A DNA stretch of 64,000 nt from Thermoguttaceae bacterium (lineage in GTDB: Bacteria; Planctomycetota; Planctomycetia; Pirellulales; Thermoguttaceae), in assembly GCA_017937485.1 (NCBI GenBank), contig JAGBDN010000011.1, forward strand, positions 1 through 64,000, written 5' to 3'. The notes under the pieces were generated by a model that searched no databases, was not told the origin of the DNA, and saw nothing but the letters and a program-made list of their open reading frames with translations. Within the stretch, counting starts at the first letter, position 1; every line of letters starts with the position of its first letter. The translations under genes were made by a program, and so were the position numbers. This document shows, in pieces, positions 1-10,481 of the stretch.

Positions 1-302
1 ACGAATCGGAAACGAATCGGAAACGAATCGGAAACGAATCGGAAACGAATCGGAAACGAATCGGAAACGAATCGGAAACGAATCGGAAACGAATCGGAAA
101 CGAATCGGAAACGAATCGGAAACGAAGCGGAAACGAATCGGAAACGAATCGGAAACGAATCGGAAACGAATCGGAAACGAATCGGAAACGAATCGGAAAC
201 GAATCGGAAACGAAGCGGAAACGAATCGGAAACGAAGCGGAAACGAAGCGGAAACGAAGCGGAAACGAAGCGGAAACGAAGCGGAAACGAAGCGGAAACG
301 AA
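1..302. repeat. 11-bp minisatellite, 27 full units
   Basis: Unit acgaatcggaa repeats head to tail from base 1 to 297, followed by a partial unit; the array may continue beyond the window edge. Two unit types differ at one base (T or G at position 6). Their order is 11 T, 1 G, 7 T, 1 G, 1 T, 6 G. Because 11 is not a multiple of 3, every frame cycles through all phases, and no frame on either strand contains a stop. The plus frame from base 1 stays open through the array and stops at 367-369, only 20 bases from the comEC stop. It could therefore be the repeat-coding end of a convergent gene, or it may be non-coding. Confidence 0.95.
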
Positions 303-389
303 AAAATCGCTCGGCGGTTTTCTCCTTTTCTCGCGACGGCGTCGCGCCGTCAAAGCCCCTATCGCTTAACGCGTTTGCTAAACGCGCCG

Positions 390-3300
390 TCAATAACCGC
401 CGCTCAAAAACGTCTTTCCGGAGCGGAACGTCGAAATTTTCATTCGTCCGACGGCGCTTTCCGGCGTCGTCGGATCGCGGTCGATTTCGACGGTAACGCA
501 GCCGTCGTCGAGGGTGTGCAAAACGCCCCGTCCTTCGGCGCGAAGCGCGTCTTCGGTCGCCCGATTCCGCTGAAAACTTCCGCCGCTGACGACGACCCAA
601 GTCGGGTCGGCCCAATCGAGCAAGTCGCGATAATTCTCCGACTTTCCGCCGTGATGCGGCGCCAAAATCAAGTCGAACCGCGTCGGCGGCGTCCGCAAAA
701 AGAGCGCGCCCGGAGCGTCGAGGTCGCCGGGCAACAAAATCCGCCGCCCGTTCCGTTCGAGCGCGACGACCAAGCTGTTTTCGTTCGATTCGTCGCCGAG
801 CGGCCCGTTTTCGAGCGTCGGGTGAAGCGCCGCCAACTCCGGAAAGCCGAACCGCGCGAACGTTTCGCCCCCGACGACCGTTTCAATCGGAATATTTTCC
901 CGTTCGAGCGCGTCGCGCAACGCGTCCAGTTCGCCGTCGCGCTTGTTGAACATCGCCGGCGAAACGCAAACGCGCCCGATTTTAACCGTTTCGGCGAGCG
1001 TTCGCAACCCGCCGTAATGGTCGTAATCGGCGTGCGACGCGACGGCGAGGTCGATTCGCGTCCGTCCGGCGTCCCAAAGCGTCCGCGCCGCGATCTCCGC
1101 CGCCCGCTCCGAATTCGAAACGCTCCCGCAATCGAAGAGCGCCGTCCGCCCGTCCGGGAAGAAGGCGAGAATCGAAATCCCGTGTCCGATCGAAAAAATC
1201 TCGACGCGCGTCGCGTCCCGAGCGGCGATTCGGCGTTCGGCGACGACATCCGCGACGAGGAGCGCCGCCAACCAAAGCGCCAACGCCCGCGCCGCCGTTC
1301 GCCGCGTCGGTCGGAATTTCGGAAAGAGCGTCCAAAAAATCAACGGCAAATAGAACGCCCAAAGCGCCCAAGTCGGCGGCCCCGGCGTCCGCAACGTTCC
1401 GAACGGCGCGGCGCGCAACGCGTCGAGCGTTCCGAGAAAGAAGTCGAAAATTCGGTCGGTCGCTCCGGAAAGCGCCGCGACGCCGAGCGAGCCGAACGCG
1501 TCGAGTCCGAACCCGAACCCGGTCGCCGCCGCCAAATCGACGCCGAACGAGCGGAGCGTTCCAAACGCCGCCAAGGCGAGCGCCGCCCAAAGCGCGAGCG
1601 TCGCGGGCGCCCAAACGACCGGATTCGCCAAGATCGCGACCGGCGTCAACATATTCGTCGCGCTCAAAATCAACGGCGTTCCGACCGCCCAAATCGCCGC
1701 GCCGACTTTCGTCAACGCCCAAAACTTTCCCAACGTCGACCGCCCGACGCGACGCGCCGTCGCTCGCAACGTCCGAATCCGCCGCGTTTTCCGTTCTTCG
1801 CTCGCAAAATCGGCGCCGCTTTCCCGCTCCGCGTTTTCGTTCCCCTCTTCTCCGTTTGCGCGTTTCTCGCAACTTACCCCGCTTAACGTTTCTTCTTTTT
1901 TCTCCTTTTCTTCCCTTTTTTCCTTTGTTCCGCCGCTTTCCGCTTTCGCCGACGTTCCCAACGTCCGCCGTCGTTCGCGAATCGCCGCGAGCCGGGCCGA
2001 CGCCGCCGCGCCTTTGTCGCGAATGTTCCCGCGAGTCGACCAAAGGAAAACGCCGGTCGCCAAAAACGAAAGTTGCGCGCCCAACTGGAAGAGTTCGCAA
2101 GGATTCCAAAAGAGCAACGCGATCGCCGCCGTCGTCAGCGCGTTCAACGAAACGACCCGACGGCGCAAAACGACGCCGCCGCAAAGGATCGCGATTAAGA
2201 GCGTCGCCCGCAAAACCGGCGTCCGCATATCGGTCAAACCCAAATAAAAGAGAATAAAAACAAACGTCGCGACGGAAATCAATCGCGCCGAAGCGCCCGC
2301 GAGCCGCAACAGGAGGCAAAACGCCGCCGCGACGAGCGAAACGTGCAGCCCGGAAATCGACAGCAAGTGAATCGTCCCGGTCGCGCGAAACGTTTCGTTC
2401 GTTTCGTCGTCGATATCGTTGCGAAAACCGAACGTCATTCCGGACGCGACGGCGGCGTTCCGCGGCGACAAATGTTCGTTCAACGTCCGAGCGGCGCGCA
2501 AACGAACCGACTCCAACCCTTGCGCCGCCCAAAGCGTCGGCGAAAACGGCTCGTTTTCCGTCAAAATTTCGACGTCGTCCGGACGCCCGACCGCCAACCG
2601 CGTTAAAATACGTCGAGAACGTAAAATATAACGCCGGTCGATTTCGCCCGGATTCCCGACTTTCGCCGGACGCGTCAACTTGCCGGAAACGCGAATCGAG
2701 TCGCCGACCCGCAAAAACGTCGCGTCGCCGTCGACCGAAACGGAAACGCGCCCGTCAAACTCTTCCCAAATTCCGCCGTTTTTCGCCCGCCGAACGCGCC
2801 CTTCGAAGACCGTCGACTCGCCGCCCCCAAACATCGGCGACGCCGTTTCGCTCCGTTGGTAAAGTTGGGGCGTTTTCGTTAACTTTAACTCCAACGTCGC
2901 GGGCGTTCCTCCGTCCGCCGGAACGAAAAACGCGATTTCCCGCTCCGCGAAGACGTTAAAATGCGCGTCGTGTCGCCAACCGGCCAACGCGGCGACCGCG
3001 ACCGCCGCCCAAACGGTTCGCCAAGGAACCGCCCGCGCCCGGTCGAGCGCCCAAACGCCGAATCGTTTCAACGTTCGCGTCAAGACGCCGCGACATTTCG
3101 CCGCCCAAGTTCGCCATTCCCGCCAACTTCGCCGTTCGCGCCAATTCAACCGATCTTGCGCGTTTTCTTCTTCGTCGCCGTCGTCGAAACGGTCGTCAAG
3201 CGTTCCGTCGACGCTCCGCTCGCCGCTTTGAAACGCTGAACCGCGCCAAACGCTAAATTCGTCGAAACCCTCAAAATCGAAAATCAGCGTCTCGTCCGTT

Positions 3301-3914
3301 TCGCCGCCGACGCCGCGCTCGCGCCGAAAACGGTCGACGCAAGTCCCCGTTTCGTTCGCTTTATCGCCGTTCGCTCTTCCGTTTTTCTCAACGTCGTCGA
3401 AACGCGCCGCGCCGACAACCGACAATCCCCGACGCCGCCGTTCCGCCAAAAAACGACTCAGCGCCGCGTTCCAATCTTGCGACTCTTCGCCGTCGACGCG
3501 CTTTCCGCCCTCCAACTTCGCCACCGCCCCGCCGTTCGCCGCCAACCAATCGGCCCAATACGCCGCCGCGTCGCCGTCGAGCGTCGTTTCGGATTCGGCG
3601 TTCTCCTTCGCTTTCGGTCGCTCTCGCGGTTCGACGTCGGCGCGTTCGACGTTAAAGGACTCGCCGTCGTCTTTAAAATCCGCCTCGTTTGCGCAAACCG
3701 CCTCTTTTAACGCCGACTTTTCCGCCGCAAAACGTCCCTTTCGGTCGCGCGCCAAGAGAACGACGTTAACGGCGGCGGCAAAAATTGCGAGAACCGCCCA
3801 AAACAGAAAACCGGGCGCGAACCAAGCGTCCGCAAGAATCCCCGACGCGACGGCGATAAAATAAGGAACCGTCGGCGCGGAAACGGAGCGTTTTTTATTG
3901 TCGCGAGAACTCAT
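390..3914 (-). CDS. comEC: ComEC/Rec2-family DNA uptake channel with C-terminal metallo-beta-lactamase domain
   Basis: 1174 residues. The N-terminus holds membrane segments and a long charged stretch, the middle holds the hydrophobic Competence channel domain, and a metallo-beta-lactamase-like domain runs from about residue 900 to the end. The metal-binding motif HADYDH lies near residue 961 and APHHGG near 1086. ComEC proteins form the inner-membrane channel that takes in single-stranded DNA during transformation, and the C-terminal domain is thought to degrade or process DNA. A charged, glutamate- and lysine-rich insertion of about 90 residues (around 635-730) interrupts the membrane domain. 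No clear ribosome-binding site precedes the ATG. It is the last gene of the leftward nusA run. The family call is firm; a role in transformation in this organism is inferred. Confidence 0.9.
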   Translation of the reverse strand: MSSRDNKKRSVSAPTVPYFIAVASGILADAWFAPGFLFWAVLAIFAAAVNVVLLARDRKGRFAAEKSALKEAVCANEADFKDDGESFNVERADVEPRERPKAKENAESETTLDGDAAAYWADWLAANGGAVAKLEGGKRVDGEESQDWNAALSRFLAERRRRGLSVVGAARFDDVEKNGRANGDKANETGTCVDRFRRERGVGGETDETLIFDFEGFDEFSVWRGSAFQSGERSVDGTLDDRFDDGDEEENAQDRLNWRERRSWREWRTWAAKCRGVLTRTLKRFGVWALDRARAVPWRTVWAAVAVAALAGWRHDAHFNVFAEREIAFFVPADGGTPATLELKLTKTPQLYQRSETASPMFGGGESTVFEGRVRRAKNGGIWEEFDGRVSVSVDGDATFLRVGDSIRVSGKLTRPAKVGNPGEIDRRYILRSRRILTRLAVGRPDDVEILTENEPFSPTLWAAQGLESVRLRAARTLNEHLSPRNAAVASGMTFGFRNDIDDETNETFRATGTIHLLSISGLHVSLVAAAFCLLLRLAGASARLISVATFVFILFYLGLTDMRTPVLRATLLIAILCGGVVLRRRVVSLNALTTAAIALLFWNPCELFQLGAQLSFLATGVFLWSTRGNIRDKGAAASARLAAIRERRRTLGTSAKAESGGTKEKREEKEKKEETLSGVSCEKRANGEEGNENAERESGADFASEERKTRRIRTLRATARRVGRSTLGKFWALTKVGAAIWAVGTPLILSATNMLTPVAILANPVVWAPATLALWAALALAAFGTLRSFGVDLAAATGFGFGLDAFGSLGVAALSGATDRIFDFFLGTLDALRAAPFGTLRTPGPPTWALWAFYLPLIFWTLFPKFRPTRRTAARALALWLAALLVADVVAERRIAARDATRVEIFSIGHGISILAFFPDGRTALFDCGSVSNSERAAEIAARTLWDAGRTRIDLAVASHADYDHYGGLRTLAETVKIGRVCVSPAMFNKRDGELDALRDALERENIPIETVVGGETFARFGFPELAALHPTLENGPLGDESNENSLVVALERNGRRILLPGDLDAPGALFLRTPPTRFDLILAPHHGGKSENYRDLLDWADPTWVVVSGGSFQRNRATEDALRAEGRGVLHTLDDGCVTVEIDRDPTTPESAVGRMKISTFRSGKTFLSGGY

Positions 3915-4088
3915 CGGAGCGATCGACGGCGGAAAAGAAGAAAAAGCTAAAGAAAAACGGGCCGACGCGCCTCGCGCCGCCCGTTTCCTATCGGAATCGA
4001 CTTAAATCGCGTTTTTCAGCGCCGCGAACGACGTTTTCCAATCGCCGTTCGCAACGCTACTCAACGCGAAACGCCGCCGACTCCTCGA

Positions 4089-4841
4089 CTAATCTTCAAG
4101 TTGCGCCAAAATTTCCGGCGCGATTACAAAGTTGGCGGACACTTTTTGAATGTCTTCGTGTTCGTCGAGCGCGTCCATCAACTTCATCGCTTTTTTCGCG
4201 GTTTCGAGATCTTTAATCTCCATCGTGTCGCGCGGAACGTAAGCGATTTCCGAGTGTTCCGGATGCAAGCCCGCTTGTTCGAACGCGGCGAGAACGGCGT
4301 CGAACGCTTCCGGTTCGCATTGCACTTCATACGAATCTTCGTTCGTCGCGACGTCGTCGGCGCCCGCTTCGATCGCAAGTTCCATCATCTCTTCTTCGCC
4401 CTTTTGGTCGACCGGAATCTCGACGACGCCTTTTTTGTCGAAGTTCCAAGCGACGCAGCCGGACGCGCCCATTTTACCGCCGCAAACTTCGAAAATCTTG
4501 CGGATTTCCGGCGCGGTGCGGTTGCGATTGTCGGTCAAACCGGCCGCCATCACCGCGACGCCGTTCGGGCCGTACCCTTCGTACAACACTTCTTCGAGTT
4601 CGACCGGGTCGAGTTCGCCGGTGCCGCGTTTGATCGCTCGAATAATGTTTTCTTTCGGGAGGCTGACCGCCTTCGCTTCGTCGATCGCCGCGCGCAACCG
4701 GATATTTTCGTCGGGATTGCCGCCGCCTTGCTTCGCCGCGACGATGATCGCCTTCGCCAATTTGCTCCACAGTTTCCCGCGTTTCGCGTCAATCAAGGCT
4801 TTTTTATGTTTAATACCGGCCCAATGGGAATGCCCAGCCAT
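4089..4841 (-). CDS. yebC: YebC/PmpR-family protein
   Basis: 250 residues, the usual length for the family, beginning with the family-typical MAGHSHWAGIKHKK. An in-frame start 10 codons upstream is possible, but the chosen ATG has a GAGGAG ribosome-binding site six bases before it and matches the conserved N-terminus. YebC-type proteins are cytoplasmic; some act as DNA-binding regulators and others help ribosomes translate proline-rich stretches. The position within a translation-gene cluster fits the second role but does not prove it. The gene lies 137 bases after the preceding gene on the same strand and 174 bases before comEC. Confidence 0.93.
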   Translation of the reverse strand: MAGHSHWAGIKHKKALIDAKRGKLWSKLAKAIIVAAKQGGGNPDENIRLRAAIDEAKAVSLPKENIIRAIKRGTGELDPVELEEVLYEGYGPNGVAVMAAGLTDNRNRTAPEIRKIFEVCGGKMGASGCVAWNFDKKGVVEIPVDQKGEEEMMELAIEAGADDVATNEDSYEVQCEPEAFDAVLAAFEQAGLHPEHSEIAYVPRDTMEIKDLETAKKAMKLMDALDEHEDIQKVSANFVIAPEILAQLED

Positions 4842-4978
4842 CAGATTCTCCTCGCCAAAAAGAAAAAACAATCGATATTCAAATTTACGCCGTCGCGCCG
4901 TCGCCGCTTCCCCAAACGCGCGAACGTTCGACGGCGCCGCGACGACCTTGTTTTCGTTAAACGTCGCTTTTCGCCGAC

Positions 4979-6361
4979 TTAATTCGCCGCGTCGTCGCTC
5001 GGGTCTTCGTTTTTACTCGTTTTCCCCTTCGCTCGCGATTTCGGCTTGCGGACGGGTTCCGCGCCCGTTTCTTCCGCGCTTCCGTCCTCGCTTTTCGCTT
5101 CTTTTTTAGCGGACGACTTCTTCGCGACTTTTTTCGCTTCCTTTTTCTCCGCTTTCTCGTCGAACTCGCCGCCTTCTTCGCCGCCGCGCGTCTTTTTCCG
5201 CGATCTCGGCGCTTCGTCCGTCCAATTGTCCTCGTTCGCGTCGATTTCTTCGTCGGCTCGTCGCTTTTTCTTCGGCTTCGCGACGGCGCGTTTTTCGACT
5301 TCAAAGTCCGCGGCGTCTTCGAAAGCGAAGAGGTTGCGTTCGCCGTTCGAATAAAAGTCGGAATAAGCGGAACCGTTGCGAGTTCCGGGCGTTTCTTCGC
5401 CGCCCTTGTCCCGCCCTAAATTCTTTCGAGCGCGTTTTTTCATCATTCCAAACGCCGACTCGTCGTCGCAGTTCGTTTCCTCGGCGCCGAACGCTTTGCC
5501 GTATCCGTCGTCGGCGTCTTTAGCCAACAAATCGTCGCCGTCCAAATCGTCGGCTTCGATCGCGTCGTCGAGCATATCGATTTCGTCGATGAGAGGGGTC
5601 GAAGCGCGTTTTTGCCGCTTTTCCTGCTTCGCAACCAACCGAGCGATTTCGCGCGGATCGGTCGGGCCGGTCGGTTCGACAAACGGTTTCCAAGAGCGTT
5701 CGCCGACCGCCGCGTCGATCGAGCGCAAAAATTTGATCGCGTCGGCGCGGAGCGCGTCGTCGAGCATTTCGACGCCCAACTCGTGCAACGCGAAGAAGAA
5801 ATCGACCGCTTCGGCGCCTTCGAACGCGCCGTCGAGTTCCGGAACAATCTCGCGCCCGTCCGCCGAAACGACGACAAAATCAAGAAGACGCAGAACTCGC
5901 AACGCGCCTTCGGAGAGCGGAAGGGGCCCTTCGCCGACGCCGAACAACGCCGCGTAATCGTTCATAAAGGCCGTCGAAAACGGCACCGTTTTCAAAAATT
6001 CGACGACGGCGTTTCGGCCTTGCGCGCGCAACTCTTCGAGGTCGAACTTATAAGTCGCGTCGAAAATCCATTGAAGGAGGCGTCGCAACCGTTCGCCGGC
6101 TCGGGTCGCGTCCGGAATCATATCGACGACGTCGGCGATTTCGTTCGCGGTCGAAACGCGAATTTCGTTCCAATCGATATAATACCGCTCCATCGCGGCA
6201 AACGCGGCGCAAGCGTCCTCGCGTTTCGCGTTTTCCAAAAAAACGGCGAAAACGAGATGCTCGAGAAGTTTGCGTTCGCGCGGTAGAGCGTTCGACTCGT
6301 CGGGATAACGTTTTTTCAGTTTTTTATAAAGTTTTTTCAATTCTTTTTGACGCGAACTCAT
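4979..6361 (-). CDS. Conserved hypothetical with endonuclease-III-like (HhH-GPD-like) N-terminal half
   Basis: 460 residues from the ATG at 6361, which has GGAG about five bases upstream; the frame stays open to a TTG at 6496 that overlaps the rbfA stop, but that start lacks support. The first 170 residues or so are helical and recall the helical core of endonuclease III-like proteins that I associate with planctomycetes (pattern LLEHLVFAVFLEN, then FDWNE/YIDWNEIRVST). I see no catalytic HhH lysine/aspartate pair or iron-sulphur cysteines, so enzyme activity is doubtful. From about residue 250 the protein becomes low-complexity, acidic, then very lysine-rich, as expected for a disordered nucleic-acid-binding tail. 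It follows rbfA directly and probably shares its transcript. Function unknown. Confidence 0.7.
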   Translation of the reverse strand: MSSRQKELKKLYKKLKKRYPDESNALPRERKLLEHLVFAVFLENAKREDACAAFAAMERYYIDWNEIRVSTANEIADVVDMIPDATRAGERLRRLLQWIFDATYKFDLEELRAQGRNAVVEFLKTVPFSTAFMNDYAALFGVGEGPLPLSEGALRVLRLLDFVVVSADGREIVPELDGAFEGAEAVDFFFALHELGVEMLDDALRADAIKFLRSIDAAVGERSWKPFVEPTGPTDPREIARLVAKQEKRQKRASTPLIDEIDMLDDAIEADDLDGDDLLAKDADDGYGKAFGAEETNCDDESAFGMMKKRARKNLGRDKGGEETPGTRNGSAYSDFYSNGERNLFAFEDAADFEVEKRAVAKPKKKRRADEEIDANEDNWTDEAPRSRKKTRGGEEGGEFDEKAEKKEAKKVAKKSSAKKEAKSEDGSAEETGAEPVRKPKSRAKGKTSKNEDPSDDAAN

Positions 6362-6492
6362 TTTTTCTCCAACGCTCTCGACGTCCTTCGACGCGACGTT
6401 CGACGCCCAACGCCGACGACGCGCCGTTTTATAAACGCGCTCCCGAAAAATACCTCCGACGTCCGAGCGTTCATCGTTCGTCGGAGGAACGC

Positions 6493-6954
6493 TCAATCGT
6501 TCGTTTTCGAATTATCGGCGTCTTCTTCCTCGTCCGCCTCGTCTTCGTCTTCTTCCCATTCCTCTTCTTCGAACTCGTCGTCCGGAGCGTTTTCAGCCTC
6601 GGCGGCTTCCTTCGCGTTCCGTTCTTCGGCAAGAATTCGCGTAATTTCCAGAAGATTCTTCACGCCTTCGTCGACTTCGAACGAAAGTTTCGGCGTGTAA
6701 CGCGCGTCGATTCGCTTCGCGCATTTTTGTTGCAGATAACCGGCGGCGCTTTGCAGCCCCTTCAACGCCAAACGTTCCTTCGCTTCGCCTCCGCGAATCA
6801 TAAAGAAAACCTTCGCGTTGCGCATATCGGCGGAAACTTCGACTTTCGTAATCGTCGTCGTTTCGACGCGCGGATCCTTCAAGTCCGTCAAGAGGGAGGT
6901 CGCGACGACCTCGCGAATCGCTTGGGCCGCTTTTAACGTTCTTCGAGAAGCCAT
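6493..6954 (-). CDS. rbfA: Ribosome-binding factor A
   Basis: 153 residues. The KH-like fold is seen in residues 1-115 (RRTLKAAQAIREVVATSLL at the N-terminus, then DPRVETTTITKVEVSADMRN and the VFF strand). RbfA binds the 30S subunit and helps mature the 5' end of 16S rRNA. The last 35 residues are almost entirely aspartate and glutamate, longer than in most family members. A strong AAAGGAG site precedes the ATG. It sits downstream of infB, the classical order, separated by 218 bases that contain a terminator-like hairpin, so read-through or a separate promoter must supply its expression. Confidence 0.95.
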   Translation of the reverse strand: MASRRTLKAAQAIREVVATSLLTDLKDPRVETTTITKVEVSADMRNAKVFFMIRGGEAKERLALKGLQSAAGYLQQKCAKRIDARYTPKLSFEVDEGVKNLLEITRILAEERNAKEAAEAENAPDDEFEEEEWEEDEDEADEEEDADNSKTND

Positions 6955-7050
6955 CGTTTCTCCTTTGCTCCGTTTTATCGTTTATTCTAATTACGCAAAC
7001 CGCGTCGTTTTCGCTCGCTCGACGCGCTCAAATTGGACGTTTTCGACGAA

Positions 7051-7115
7051 AAAACGCGAATTTAAACGAATTTTCCCAACGCCGCGAGAAAATCTCGACT
7101 CAAATTCGCGTTTTT
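7051..7115 (-). terminator. Intrinsic terminator between infB and rbfA
   Basis: Perfect 13-bp inverted repeat (7051-7063 with 7102-7114) around a 38-base loop that contains a small inner hairpin (cgaga/tctcg). Read on the minus strand, the second arm ends in a run of T. It lies about 60 bases past the infB stop, so it would end or attenuate the nusA-infB transcript before rbfA. Confidence 0.7.
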
Positions 7116-7172
7116 ATCGGGCGAGAATCGACGCCGCGACGCTCGATCGCGACGTTTTCTCCCCTTCCCGCG

Positions 7173-10100
7173 TCAGAACGTGCGCGCGACCTCTTCGATC
7201 TTGTACGCTTCCAACACGTCGCCTTCTTTCACGTCGTTGAAGTTTTTCAACTTCATACCGCATTCGTACCCGTCGTGAACTTCCTTAACGTCGTCTTTTT
7301 CGCGCTTCAAGGTGTCGAGTTGGTAATCGCCGATGATTCGGCTGTCGCGAATGACGCGAATTCGGCAATCGCGCTCGATCACGCCGTACATAACGCGGCA
7401 ACCGGCGATCGTTCCAACGCGGCTGATGTTGAACGCTCGTTGCACCAACGCGCGCCCAAGTTCCTTCACTTGCTCGATCGGCTTCAACATGCCTTCGAGC
7501 GCGGCGCGGATATCTTCGGTCAACTTGTAAATAACGTCGTAACGGCGCACCTGAATCTTTTTCTTTTCGGCCAACGCGCGAGCGCCTTCGTCCGGAACGA
7601 CGTTGAACCCGACGATAATCGCGTCCGACGCGTCCGCCAAGTAAACGTCCGCCTCGGTAACGCCGCCGACCGACGCTTGCAAAATCTTGACCTTGACTTC
7701 CGGGTGGTCGAGCTTGCCCATTTCTTTGCGAATCGCTTCGATCGAACCGCGAACGTCGGCGCGAACGATGACGTTCAACGTTTGTTGTTTCGAGGAGTTC
7801 ATTCGCTCGAAGAGGTTTTCCAACGTAACGTGCGATTGAACGTCGGCCAATTCGACTTCGCGTTCCCGTTTCGCGCGTTCTTCGGCGATTTGACGGGCGA
7901 CCGAAACGTCTTCCAAGACGACGAACTTGCTCCCGGCGGCCGGCGCGACGTCGAGCCCGGTGAGCGAAACCGGAACGCTCGGCCCGGCTTCCTTCAGACG
8001 TTTGCGAGCGTCGAGCGTGTCGGTCATCGCGCGAACGCGACCGTAAGCCGAACCGCAGAGGACGACGTCGCCGACTTTCAGCGTCCCTTTTTGCACCAAC
8101 GCTTTGCAAACGACGCCTTCGCCCGCTTGCAACGACGCTTCCAAAACGACGCCGGTCGCGCGGCGATCCGGGTTCGCTTTCAGTTCGTGCAATTCGGCGA
8201 CGGTAAGGAGCGTTTCGAGCAAATCGTCGACGCCCATTCCGGTCGTCGCGCTCGTTTCGATGATTTCGACGTCGCCGCCCCATTCGCTCGGCATCAAGTC
8301 GTTCGTCGCGAGTTCTTGAATCACCTTGTCGCGGTTGACGCCCGGCAAGTCCATTTTGTTCAACGCGACGACGATCGGAACGCCCGCCGCTTTCGCGTGG
8401 CTGATCGCCTCTTCCGTTTGCGGCATCACGCCGTCGTCCGCGGCGACGACCAAAACGGCGACGTCGGTGCAGTTCGCCCCGCGAGCGCGCATTTCGGTGA
8501 ACGCTTCGTGGCCCGGCGTGTCGACAAACGTTACGTCGCCGCCTGGCGTCGAAACGCGATACGCGCGAATATGCTGGGTGATCCCGCCCGCTTCGCCGGA
8601 AACGACGTGCAGGTGAAGGATGCGGTCGAGCAAGGAGGTCTTCCCGTGGTCGACGTGGCCGAGGAAGGTAACGACCGGCGCGCGCGGTTTGAGGGATTCT
8701 TCCGGGTCGACTTGATCGAACGCGGAATCGACGTATTGCTCTTCGAGCGTCGCTTCTTTTTTCACCGTCGCCTTCAAATCGAGCGCGACGACCAACAGTT
8801 CGGCGACTTCGGCGTCGAACGAGTGGTTCAACGTGAACATATAGCCGAGTTCCATCAATTTCTTGATGACGACGGCGACGGAAATCCCGGTGGCTTCGGC
8901 GAATTGTTTTACGGTGCAAGGCGTTTCAATCACGACGTCTCCTTTACGCGGGGCCGTAACAGCGGACGCGGCGCCCTTTTCTTTACGGTTCCCTTTCGAG
9001 CGCATCGGACGATACGCGTCGTCGTCGTCGCGAAAACGTTGATTGCCGCCGCGACGCGTCGCGTTGCGCATATCGGCGCGACCTTCGGTTTCGCCGCGAT
9101 CTTTGCCGCCTTTGCCTTTGCCGCGATTCTTCGACGAGCCGAAATCGGAACCGCCGATCGGTTCGCCAAAACCGCCCTTGCGAACGTCCCCGCCTTTGCG
9201 GTCGTCGCGCCCTCGCGACGCGTCGCGAGCGGTCGAATCGCCAAATTTACGCGCGTCTTTTCCGTCCTTCGCTTTGGCGCCAAGTTCGTTTTGTCGACGA
9301 CGTTCCTCTTGTTCGCGCAAATGTTCGGTCAACGGACGCGCCCCGCGAGCGGCGGCGCGAATAACTTCCGGCGGCAACCGCATTTCCGGCTTTTGCGGAG
9401 CGGGTTCTTTCGTCGCTTTTTTAACGGGTTTCGGCGCTTGCGGCGGAAGCGGCGCAAGGTGAATAGTAACGCCCGGTTTCGGAGCGTTCGCGCGCGGCGT
9501 CGCGCCGGCGTCGTCTTTTTTCGGCTTCCTCGGTTGTTCGAAAACGCGCATACGATCTCCGTGCGGCGGAGTGATCATCGGCGGCCGCTTCATTTCTTCG
9601 AGGACTTGCATTCGAGAGTCTTGTTGCGCCATAATCGGAGGAATCGGACGAATCGGGCGCGAATCGATCGGCTTAACGTCGCGACGGGCGGCGTCGCGTT
9701 CGCGCGGTTTTCGTTGAGAATCGCGACGGTCGATAACGTCGCGCAAAGGTTGTTTCTTTTCGACGACGGGTTTCGCGACCGGCTTCGCCGCCTCGGAAAC
9801 GGTTTCGTCTTCTTTTTTACTTTCATTTTTCGCGTCGACGTCGGCGCCGTCTTCTCGCTTTTCTTCCGCGGCTTCGACGACGGGCGTTTTTTCCGGCGCG
9901 GCGACCGGCTCGATCGTCGCTTCGACGACGGAGGTTTCTTGCGGCGCGACGATCGGTTCGACCGGAGTTTCGGCGACGACCGACTCTTGCGGCGCGGCAA
10001 CCGGTTCGACCGGGGTTTCGGCGACGACCGGCTCTTGCGGCGCGGCGACCGGTTCGACCGGAGTTTCGGCGACGACCGGAGCTTCCGGCGCTACGGCGGA

Positions 10101-10481
10101 TTCAACCGGGGCTTCGACAACCGATTCGACCGGAGTTTCTTCGGAAGCGGTTTCAACGTTTTCCGTCTTCAGACGCGCCAAATCGGGCAAGCGCGGAGTG
10201 CGGGCGGGTCGCAACACGGGCACCTTGCCGGTCGGAGGCGAAAGAACGGGCGGTTTACGCATCGGCGCGCTTTCCGTTTCTTCTAAAAACGATTGCGCGG
10301 TCGGTCGCGCCGGAGCGCCGTCGGCTTTTTCAAAGTAATCGACGACCACTTTCGTTTCTTCGTCGGTCAAACTGGCCAACGGAGACCCTTTTCCGTCGAG
10401 TCCCAACTTTTTACAGATTTCGACCAGTTCTCTACTCTCTTTTTTGAGCTGTTTAGCTAACGCGTAAATTCGAATCGACAA
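7173..10481 (-). CDS. infB: Translation initiation factor IF-2
   Basis: 1102 residues, long for IF-2 because of its linker. Residues 1-55 are an IF2_N domain ([23 protein letters not shown]). Residues about 56-525 are proline-, alanine- and lysine/arginine-rich and include 16-residue repeats ([15 protein letters not shown]). A second IF2_N domain lies near 530-580. The GTPase domain starts with GHVDHGKT near residue 607, followed by DTPGHEAF and NKMD, and the C-terminal beta-barrel domains complete the protein. IF-2 places initiator tRNA on the 30S subunit and promotes subunit joining using GTP. The start is TTG, chosen because IF2_N begins at once; no other start fits better. It is second in the nusA run. 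Confidence 0.97.
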   Translation of the reverse strand: MSIRIYALAKQLKKESRELVEICKKLGLDGKGSPLASLTDEETKVVVDYFEKADGAPARPTAQSFLEETESAPMRKPPVLSPPTGKVPVLRPARTPRLPDLARLKTENVETASEETPVESVVEAPVESAVAPEAPVVAETPVEPVAAPQEPVVAETPVEPVAAPQESVVAETPVEPIVAPQETSVVEATIEPVAAPEKTPVVEAAEEKREDGADVDAKNESKKEDETVSEAAKPVAKPVVEKKQPLRDVIDRRDSQRKPRERDAARRDVKPIDSRPIRPIPPIMAQQDSRMQVLEEMKRPPMITPPHGDRMRVFEQPRKPKKDDAGATPRANAPKPGVTIHLAPLPPQAPKPVKKATKEPAPQKPEMRLPPEVIRAAARGARPLTEHLREQEERRRQNELGAKAKDGKDARKFGDSTARDASRGRDDRKGGDVRKGGFGEPIGGSDFGSSKNRGKGKGGKDRGETEGRADMRNATRRGGNQRFRDDDDAYRPMRSKGNRKEKGAASAVTAPRKGDVVIETPCTVKQFAEATGISVAVVIKKLMELGYMFTLNHSFDAEVAELLVVALDLKATVKKEATLEEQYVDSAFDQVDPEESLKPRAPVVTFLGHVDHGKTSLLDRILHLHVVSGEAGGITQHIRAYRVSTPGGDVTFVDTPGHEAFTEMRARGANCTDVAVLVVAADDGVMPQTEEAISHAKAAGVPIVVALNKMDLPGVNRDKVIQELATNDLMPSEWGGDVEIIETSATTGMGVDDLLETLLTVAELHELKANPDRRATGVVLEASLQAGEGVVCKALVQKGTLKVGDVVLCGSAYGRVRAMTDTLDARKRLKEAGPSVPVSLTGLDVAPAAGSKFVVLEDVSVARQIAEERAKREREVELADVQSHVTLENLFERMNSSKQQTLNVIVRADVRGSIEAIRKEMGKLDHPEVKVKILQASVGGVTEADVYLADASDAIIVGFNVVPDEGARALAEKKKIQVRRYDVIYKLTEDIRAALEGMLKPIEQVKELGRALVQRAFNISRVGTIAGCRVMYGVIERDCRIRVIRDSRIIGDYQLDTLKREKDDVKEVHDGYECGMKLKNFNDVKEGDVLEAYKIEEVARTF
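9880..10110 (-). repeat. 48-bp tandem repeats inside infB linker
   Basis: About four imperfect 48-bp units encode a 16-residue repeat of the form [15 protein letters not shown] in the disordered linker of IF-2. Later copies diverge ([16 protein letters not shown]). The unit length is a multiple of three, so copy-number change would keep the frame. Confidence 0.8.

Noticed and set aside
1..302. CRISPR array
   Set aside because: The 11-bp units are contiguous with no spacers, and no cas gene is present.
335..351. 7-bp hairpin after the minisatellite as the comEC terminator
   Set aside because: No T run follows on the minus strand, so it is not an intrinsic terminator by the usual criteria.
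6362..6496. TTG start at 6496 for the endonuclease-III-like protein
   Set aside because: The 45 extra residues are arginine-rich and unlike the family, while the ATG at 6361 has a GGAG site.
7275..10286. 1003-codon open frame antisense to infB
   Set aside because: It mirrors the infB codons and has no family likeness. Open antisense frames arise because TTA, CTA and TCA codons are rare in these genes. The same holds for 18361-20484 opposite thrS, 38460-40526 opposite the FG-GAP/symporter genes and 61855-63882 opposite clpC.
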